A stretch of 62,000 nucleotides of DNA from Adiantum capillus-veneris (taxonomy: Eukaryota > Streptophyta > Polypodiopsida > Polypodiales > Pteridaceae). This document shows positions 55,728-62,000 of the stretch, one piece after another; within the stretch, counting starts at the first letter, position 1; the number at the start of each line of letters is the position of its first letter. The notes below the pieces were generated by a model. It saw only the letters and a program-made list of their open reading frames with translations. It ran no database searches and was not told the DNA's origin. The stretch covers positions 71,211,410 through 71,273,409 of the forward strand of contig CM043960.1 of NCBI GenBank assembly GCA_014529385.2. The letters are read 5' to 3'. The translations under genes were made by a program, and so were the position numbers.

Positions 55728-56355
55728 AGAGAAGAACAGGGCCAACAAACAACAGAGTTGGATAGGGAGCAGCCGTCGTGCCACCAATCACAAGCAGGAC
55801 CATCCAGGACTCGGGTGGTCCATACAGAACTGGATCAGAGAGTGAGCCTTCAGTCTGCTCATCAACCTTTTTGATAACTTCATTTGATTCCTCCACAATG
55901 ATCATAGGTGGTCTTTGGCTGGCCTTTTCCTTTGATTTTCCCTTATCCATGCCCTCAAACACAAGTAAGGGTAGAACCATGTCCCAAGAAATGAATTGGG
56001 TGCCTATACACCCCATGTCCAAGTCTATGAGATTATCCTAATCCTCTGTCTTGTAGTTCCGTTCCGTGAGCCCTTTAATAAACCTCAATAAGCGAAAGCA
56101 AAATTTTTTGTCTGTCGCATAGAGATGTTTGAAAAAATCCACTGACAGCCATACCTTGTCGGATCCCTCAAAGACTATGGCATATTCTTCCATGTGCTAC
56201 GCCAAGTAGTCAAGAAAGCGTTTGAATGTCTCTGCATGAAGATTGGCAGTGGCTTGCATGTCAATTGTCCCCTCGAACACACTGACTAAATCATGTGCTC
56301 GATCTACAAGTCCTACCTTTTCTAGTTGTGTGAGTGCATCAGAAGACGTTGTCAT
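55693..56355 (-). pseudogene. Unrecognised 220-codon ORF with two in-frame TAG codons
   Basis: From ATG at 56355 (MTTSSDALTQLEKVGLVDRA) one frame runs to 55693, interrupted only by two TAG codons (about 56200 and 56038). It is helical in the first half (HAETFKRFLDYLA; SVDFFKHLYATDKKFCFRLL). The second half is acidic to basic (GMDKGKSKEKASQRPPMIIV), then hydrophobic near the end. Its 3' end overlaps the H3-tail-like ORF on the other strand. No family is recognised. Good frame continuity over 660 bases suggests it was a real gene or element ORF recently. Confidence 0.45.
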
Positions 56356-56409
56356 GGGTTCATTCGTGAAGAAGATGCGAAGAAAGCCTAGAGCTAGAGT
56401 TTTGTGAAT

Positions 56410-56990
56410 GTGAAAAATGAAGTTTAAAAGCTAACCAACCACTTATATACCCAAGGTCACTTTTTAAAAAGCACTTAAAATTAACGGCAATATAACTTAA
56501 AACTATAATTTTAAACATAATTACACGGCAAAGCATTGAAAGACACCAACATTGAAAACATTTGTGCTCCAAATCCAAGAAATTGCACATTTCAATCAAA
56601 AACTTGAACAAGTTGAGAATGAACAAGTATGGGTAGAGACGAGAATTAAAACACGGTATGTATTAACGGGAGCAAAATCCAGGTCAGTTACAAGCTTTTA
56701 CAAAAATACATCGCGAAAGCGGAATTTTCTCACACAGAAAGCTCTTCTCTTTTTTGGAGCAAGCAACCTTTTTGTTGATTACAAAGAGATATTCCTTGGG
56801 CAAGGTATATTTGCAATTAAGATACTCGGGAAGGTGACTGAGGTGTGAGTCGTTAATTGCAATGTCAAGCACCACATTGTCGTGCAGGCATATTTGTAGG
56901 TAACTAATTCTCTAGCAGCATCATCAGAGTCTAGTGCCTCCTTGTCAGTGCCTGATGTGTCAGAGCATTTATCTTTTTGGACTTTTAACC
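56410..56990. other. No recognisable gene
   Basis: The stretch is A+T-rich with two short overlapping ORFs on opposite strands and no motif. The second chromovirus begins at about 56994. Confidence 0.5.
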
Positions 56991-56993
56991 AAG

Positions 56994-57162
56994 GTGTTGC
57001 TAATTGGACTATTCTTTTTTTTTTTAATGATTAATTTCTTTTTCTAGGATGTTTTATTGTGTACACTAAGAACTGTTAAAAGATTGTAGCTACAAGAAGT
57101 GCCATCAAGAACAGACAACTCTGATGTGTCACTTGATGGGTGACGGTAAACATCGCGAAGGC
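56994..57162 (+). repeat. Truncated 5' LTR (169 bp)
   Basis: Matches 61192-61361 with only a few differences (T-run length; ggatgtt versus ggatatt; cagac versus cggac). It stops abruptly at cgcgaagg. Confidence 0.9.
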
Positions 57163-57571
57163 CAGAACTTGAGAGAGATTCAAATCTGAATTTTATGAAC
57201 AGTTTCTTCCGCCTGACTTCGAGCAGGACATACGGAAGGAATGGGACTGGCTCGCCCAGAAGGAACATGAGAGAGTCACGACCTATGTGGACAAGTATTG
57301 GTCGGTTCTTCTGAAGGTCACTCCCTTCATGAAGATTGCCGACGAGGAAAAGAAACGAAAGTTCAAAGTGGGTCTCCAACCGCAGCTTCGAAAGAGTATG
57401 AAAGTGTATCCGCATGACACTCTTCAGAGGATGATGGAGTCAACAATCATTGCTGAGGATTTGCACTCAACTGGGACGCCCAAAAAAATGGAGCATAGCA
57501 CTTACCGTGCAAGACAAAGAGGGGTCTACGATGACCAAGGGGGCCAAGGAAGAAAACGTTCCTCCATCTAG
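57163..57571 (+). pseudogene. Chromovirus gag, 3' part of capsid
   Basis: The frame begins in mid-protein: FKSEFYEQFLPPDFEQDIRK, then WDWLAQKEHERVTTYVDKYW and FKVGLQPQLRKSMKVYPHD. This is the C-terminal capsid region of gypsy gag. There is no start codon of its own, because the 5' end was removed by the deletion. The frame shifts near 57470 into the knuckle and protease frame. Confidence 0.85.
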
Positions 57572-58283
57572 GGACCATGATCATTCTAAGAAGCCAGAGG
57601 GCAATGGCAAGCGAACTAAGTATCTCTCTCCTACTCAACTCCAAACCTTCAGAGAGGAAGGAAGATGCTTCTACTGTGGAGAGAAAGGACATATGAAGCC
57701 GGACTGCCCTCTAAAGCAGCAACGGCAAGAACAAGCCTCTACGAGGCAAGATAAAGCAAGGAAGGAACCCGCTCCACCAAGCTCGAACTCAATTCCAGAT
57801 GTTCAAGGAAACACAGCAACGGAGAAAGGGAAGCGTCAGCTTCCGAAGGGCTGGGGGTCTCTGAACAACCAGCAAGTATTGATTCTTTATGATCCAGGAT
57901 CCACGGATAACTTCATCTCCCTGGATACTGGGGAATGTTTGTGCCTCACACCGGCTCAACTTGGCACACCGGTTACATCCGGATCGGCATTCGAGGGGTT
58001 GACAACCAATGCAACTCCCGTGCAAGGACAACTCAATCTTCGGATTGGCGAGTACAAGGACCGCGAATCATTTTTGATGGCACCCATCGAGGGATGTGAT
58101 ATCATCTTGGGTATGCCATGGCACTTCCACATGACACCTGTCCCCGATTATGTGGAAAAGACCCTCACTTTTGATCATGGGGGTAAGAAAATAAAGATTC
58201 ATGCTGATGTAGGAGATTGGCAGTTCCCAATTGTAAGTCATATCTCCATTAAGAAAGAAATGAAGAAGTGTGTTTCTGCTTGA
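57450..58283 (+). pseudogene. Chromovirus CCHC knuckle and protease
   Basis: The zinc knuckle reads CFYCGEKGHMKPDC (about 57669-57710), preceded by a basic stretch. The protease has LILYDPGSTDNFISLDTG (about 57889, Asp-Pro-Gly-Ser variant) and the ILGMPWHFHMTPVPDY block. The frame ends at TGA 58281-58283 because one base is missing. The RT continues from the same sentence in the next frame ([11 protein letters not shown]), as expected for one gag-pol polyprotein. Confidence 0.9.
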
Positions 58284-60160
58284 TTTTTGCACGTGAGAAG
58301 GATAAAACTAGTGGGGATCCACTCTCTAGTCTGGAAATTAAGCATTTTCAATTTATTGAAAAGTACAAAGATTGTTTCACGGAAACATTCCTTGATGAAC
58401 TACCTCCGGTACGCCCGGAAGATCACCGCATAGATCTCATACCGGGTAGCTCGCCTCCCAATCAACCCCCTTATCGGGTGAGTCTTGCTCAGCAAGAGGA
58501 AATTTTGAAGCAAGTCAACGAGCTTCTAGAGAAAGGGTTAGTACGGCCAAGTGCTTCACCCTACTACTCTCCAGTTCTACTGGTGCAGAAGAAGGATGGC
58601 ACGTTTCGAATGTGCATAGACTATAGGTCTTTAAACAAGATCACGATCAAGAATCGCTTTCCTATCCCTCGAATTGATGATATACTCGATAAGTTGCATG
58701 GTGCAAGTGTCTTTAGTCGCATAGACTTAAAGAGTGGGTATCATCAGATACGGATCGCCCCTGAGGATGTCCATAAGACTGCTTTCCGCACAACCTTTGG
58801 ACTATATGAATTTTTGGTAATGCCTTTCGGCTTGACCAATGCTCCTACGACGTTCAATCGCATGATGAACCGCATTTTCAGGCCGTATCGATCTTTTACG
58901 GGAGTATTCTTTGACGACATACTCATCTTCTCTAAGTCAGAAGAGGAACACCGGAAGCACTTGGACCTAGTGTTTCAAGAATTGCGAAAGCATGAGTTGC
59001 ATGTGAATGCAAAGAAGAGCGAGTTCTTTCTCTCAGAGATACACTATCTCGGCCATATAGTCTCTCACAATCAAGTGAGTATGGATCCTGCCAAGATCCG
59101 AGTGGTAGAAGATTGGCCTATTCCCACTACGGTACATGATGTACGTAGCTTCCTGGGATTATGTTCGTATTATCGAAGGTTTGTCCGAGGATTTGCCCAT
59201 GTAGCAGGACCACTTCATGATTTGACAAAGAAGAAGATTCCTTTCAGATGGGGATCGAGACAACAAGGAGCTTTTGATCGGCTCAAGTACTTGCTAAGCC
59301 ATGGACCTATTCTGATAGTGTCTGACTTAAGGAAACCATTTGAGGTTCACTGCGATGCTTCAGGCGATTGCATCGGAGCAGTGCTAAACCAAGAAGGCCA
59401 TGCAGTGGCCTACGAAAGTAGACGGCTTAAGGATGCAGAGTTGCATGCATCAATCTACGAAAAGGAACTCACGGCTGTGATTCACGCCTTATCCAACTGG
59501 AAGCACTATCTTCTAGGAGTGAACTTTGTGATCAAGACTGATCACCAGAGTTTGCGGTATTTTCGTGCGCAAAGGAAACTATCTGAGAAGCAGATGAGAT
59601 GGGCAAACTTTTTGTCTATGTTTCACTTCCAGATCCTTCACACGGCTGGGAGTAAGAATGTGGTCGCAGACGCATTGTCTAGGCGGCCAAGGGTGAACGC
59701 TATCACTTCGGTGTATCACCAAGAATTAGAAACACTACCGGATTTGTATCTGAATGATCCAGACTTCTCCACCGTTTGGGGAAAGCTACATCGTGGAGAG
59801 AATGAGTTTCCCTATTCCATTCGGGACGGTTATCTCTACCACCATCAAGCCATATGTGTGGCGGAACCATTAAGAAAGAAGATCATGGATGAAACACACG
59901 CTTCGCCTTATGCGGGTCATCGGGGTATTCTCCCTACGACCTTAGCAATGGAAAGATATTTCTTTTGGCCTAGCCTTAAAGCAGACATTGATAAGTATGT
60001 CAAGGAATGCTTGGTTTGCCAAAAAGTGAAGTATGATCGGCATAAGACGCTTGGGTTGCTACAACCATTGCCTGTGCCTAATGAACCTTGGGAAAGTATT
60101 GCCATGGACTTCATCATGGACCTCCCTAGAACTCAGACTGGAAATGACCGATCAGGACCA
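58268..60160 (+). pseudogene. Chromovirus reverse transcriptase, RNase H and integrase N-terminus
   Basis: This long, nearly intact frame holds all RT blocks: [55 protein letters not shown], the catalytic [10 protein letters not shown] and YLGHIVSH. RNase H is [27 protein letters not shown] and TDHQSLRYF. The integrase zinc domain is [13 protein letters not shown] and [17 protein letters not shown], and the first core Asp is in [14 protein letters not shown]. It is about 630 codons without a stop. One missing base at about 60150 breaks it just before WTIVDRFSK. It serves as the in-window reference for the defects of the other copies. Confidence 0.95.
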
Positions 60161-60162
60161 TT

Positions 60163-61179
60163 GTGGATAGGTTTAGCAAGCAAGCACACTTTATACCAGT
60201 CAAGAAAACGATCAAAGCAGATCATATGGCTAGGGTCTTTCTGACACAGATCTTTAAGCATCATGGAATGCCTAAGTCTATTGTGAGTGATCGAGATCCT
60301 CGCATGACAGGAAATTTTTGGCGTGCCTTGATGGATAATCTTGGTACGAAGTTGAATTTTTCATCTGCCTACCATCCTCAAACGGACGGGCAAAGTGAGA
60401 TAGCCAATTCCACAGTATTGGATATGTTAAAAGCTTATGTGTCAGACCGGCAATCTGACTCGAAGAAATATTTGCCTCTTGTCGAGTATGCGTATAACAA
60501 TACCATACACTCATCGACGGGGAAAGCACCTTTTGAGATTCTCTATGGTAAGCCTTTGCTTCCACCGATCCTTTTAACTAAGGATAAGATCTTTGCAGCA
60601 GATGAATTTGTCCGGGATTTGGACACAGCCTACGGGCAAGTGAGGAGAGCTATTCTACGCTCTCAGGAAAAGCATAAGAAAGCTGCAGACAAGCACAGGA
60701 GGAATCTAGACTTAACAGTCGGACAGTTAGTCTTACTCAAGTTTGAGAAGGCAAGAATTAAGAAACAAGCGTCTCATAAGGGGAAGGTGGTAAAACTTTC
60801 TACCCGTTATTATGGGCCGTTTAAGATCACTGAGCAAGTGAATGATGTCACCTTCCGATTAGAGCTACCGCCTAATTGGAGGATCCATAATGCTTTCCAT
60901 GTCAGTTTACTCCGGCCGTATGTGGGACCGCCTCCGAGCCAGCCTAGTGCTGAGGAACCTTCTGAGGTTGAGGAAACAGAAGAAATACTCCAACCGGAGC
61001 AGATAGTAAGTCATCAGGAGCGGCCTCTCAAGTCCAGAAAAATAACACGGAAGTATTTGGTTAAGTTTAAGAACTATTCGAATCTAGATGCTCAGTGGAT
61101 GACGCAGGAGGAATTAGCAGCTTATCCCGAGATACTGGAGGTATATGTCCAAGCACTACAGTTGAGGTCAACTGTTTAG
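60163..61179 (+). pseudogene. Chromovirus integrase core, C-terminus and chromodomain
   Basis: Frame 60163-61179 is open over 338 codons: [30 protein letters not shown] (second Asp), YHPQTDGQSEIANST (Glu) and HNAFHVSLLRPYVGPPPSQP. The chromodomain follows (EILQPEQIVSHQERPLKSRK, then ITRKYLVKFKNYSNLDAQWM). It aligns along its whole length with 29268-30299 of the younger element, so the two are related families of one chromovirus clade. The TAG at 61177-61179 lies a dozen bases before the LTR. Confidence 0.93.
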
Positions 61180-61190
61180 AAGCCAGAGGG

Positions 61191-62000
61191 ATGTTGCTAA
61201 TTGGACTATTCTCTTTTTTTTTTTTTTAATGATTAATTTCTTTTTCTAGGATATTTTATTGTGTACACTAAGAACTGTTAAAAGATTGTAGCTACAAGAA
61301 GTGCCATCAAGAACGGACAACTCTGATGTGTCACTTGATGGGTGACGGTAAACATCGCGAAGGAGTTTCCGTAAGTTCGGTGGAAAGGGCCGGGTTACGA
61401 GTGCCCCTGATGCGTCACATGATGGGTGACGGGTGCATCAGTAAGGGGGCATTCCGTAGGCTAAGGAGGAAATCCGAACTGAGTAAGAAAATACGCGTAA
61501 GAACGCAAGCACAAGAATAAAGATGGGTTCAATGAAGCTTTTTACGAAAAGCAGGAACATTCGCGGGGGACAGATGTTTTCCCGCGAGGAGTCTGTGTTT
61601 GCATTGCATCTATGTCGTGTTCTGCACCTGGGGACGCCTGGAATGTGTTTGTGTAGCATTGTTTTCACTAACTGAGTAAGTTTTTAAAGTTTGAACACAT
61701 TCACACTTTATTTTATAAAGTGGCTGGTCACTTTTAAGTGACCAGCCCTCTTATAATAAAATAAAGCAAGGCTCTTCTAAAAAAAGCCTACGTTAAAAAA
61801 AAAACTCAGCGCTAATAAGCTATGCAGGGCTGTACGGCAACAGCGTTCCCTCTCTCTCCTCTCTCTAGGGCGCCAGTTCTTGCTTTTTGGGGTCGCTATT
61901 CCCGCCGGGTGCCAAGGCCTATAAAAGAGGCAGGTAGCGTTCAATTTTGGAGGAGGGATTGCAACAATCTAGAAGTGCAAGCGCTGGAGAATCTGGTAGC
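61191..62000 (+). repeat. 3' LTR of the second chromovirus, cut by window end
   Basis: Starts TGTTGCTAATTGG after agaagccagaggga (purine tract, about 61178-61190). The first 810 bases are visible. It carries two copies of a gatgNgtcacNtgatgggtgacgg motif (61325 and 61409), a tcccgcgagg region and a TATA box at 61920-61926. Minus-strand ORFs in it are shared with the solo LTR and are not genes. Confidence 0.92.
61920..61926 (+). promoter_or_regulatory. TATA box of the 3' LTR
   Basis: TATAAAA in ctataaaagaggcagg sits downstream of a G+C-rich patch. It is conserved in the solo LTR (46890-46896, minus). Transcription would start about 30 bases further on, near 61950-61960. Confidence 0.65.

Larger units (their letters stand above)
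56994..62000 (+). mobile_element. Second Ty3/gypsy chromovirus, 5' end deleted, 3' LTR runs off window
   Basis: The first 169 bases of the LTR (56994-57162, TGTTGCTAATTGG...cgcgaagg) are joined directly to the interior of gag. The rest of the 5' LTR, the primer site and the gag start are missing. Gag-pol then runs to 61179 and the 3' LTR starts at about 61191. A deletion with breakpoints in the LTR and gag explains the structure. The family is the one that left the solo LTR at 45825-47809 and the minus-strand relic at 41170-43190. Confidence 0.9.

Noticed and set aside
1-62000. Telomere repeat arrays (TTTAGGG or TTAGGG)
   Set aside because: Only isolated ccctaaa words occur, with no tandem run, so a telomeric location is not supported.
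1-62000. CRISPR arrays, tRNA, rRNA, bacterial operons or phage genes
   Set aside because: No regularly spaced repeats with unique spacers, no cloverleaf or rRNA blocks, and no Shine-Dalgarno-linked gene strings were seen. Tandem repeats here are few and adjacent.

Overview
The window looks like nuclear DNA from a large, repeat-rich plant genome. Supporting signs are Ty3/gypsy chromoviruses primed by initiator tRNA-Met, a Mutator-like transposase with a SWIM-type finger, an APE-type LINE, a centromeric-H3-like fold, a plant-like kinase scrap, and many long (GA)n, (CT)n and (CA)n arrays. An endonuclease-less Penelope-like element and the style of the gypsy pol genes suggest a seed-free plant, perhaps a fern. 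That is inference only. No operon, tRNA, rRNA, CRISPR array or bacterial-type gene was seen. Almost every coding segment is broken, so this is intergenic, possibly heterochromatic sequence.

Layout, left half. Positions 1-7940 hold a degenerate Penelope-like element: about 2 kb direct repeats flank a broken reverse transcriptase with no visible GIY-YIG nuclease. Positions 8098-13012 hold two LINE pieces arranged 3' end to 3' end, the larger on the minus strand with ORF1, APE endonuclease, RT and a C-terminal zinc knuckle. Positions 14153-18700 hold an old, LTR-less gypsy pol. Positions 20170-23385 and 32256-32600 appear to be one unrecognised intron-containing minus-strand gene, split by a young complete chromovirus (23391-32250, 5-bp target duplication AAGTG). 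Positions 32583-35264 hold a decayed MULE transposase.

Layout, right half. Positions 35265-44053 hold microsatellites, unrecognised broken ORFs, a protein-kinase catalytic-loop scrap and a minus-strand gypsy relic. Positions 44054-50469 are a non-autonomous LTR element whose only long ORF is not gag or pol (basic tail, charged helix, His/Asp repeats). It is itself hit by a solo LTR (45825-47809, target duplication GAGAG). Positions 50470-56990 hold unrecognised relics plus two histone-related pieces: a broken CENH3-like histone fold (54187-54873) and, downstream, an ORF that opens with MARTKQT (55485-55727). A 280-bp imperfect palindrome lies between them. Positions 56994 to the window end hold a second chromovirus with a truncated 5' LTR, an almost complete gag-pol and a 3' LTR that runs off the window. 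The solo LTR at 45.8-47.8 kb belongs to this same LTR family.

The order of events can be read from nesting. The solo-LTR family landed inside the already inserted non-autonomous element. The 23.4-32.3 kb chromovirus is recent, because its LTRs differ by only about nine substitutions plus one CA-repeat length change. The most unusual items are the Penelope-like element, the CENH3-like and H3-tail-like pieces, and the ORF of the non-autonomous LTR element.
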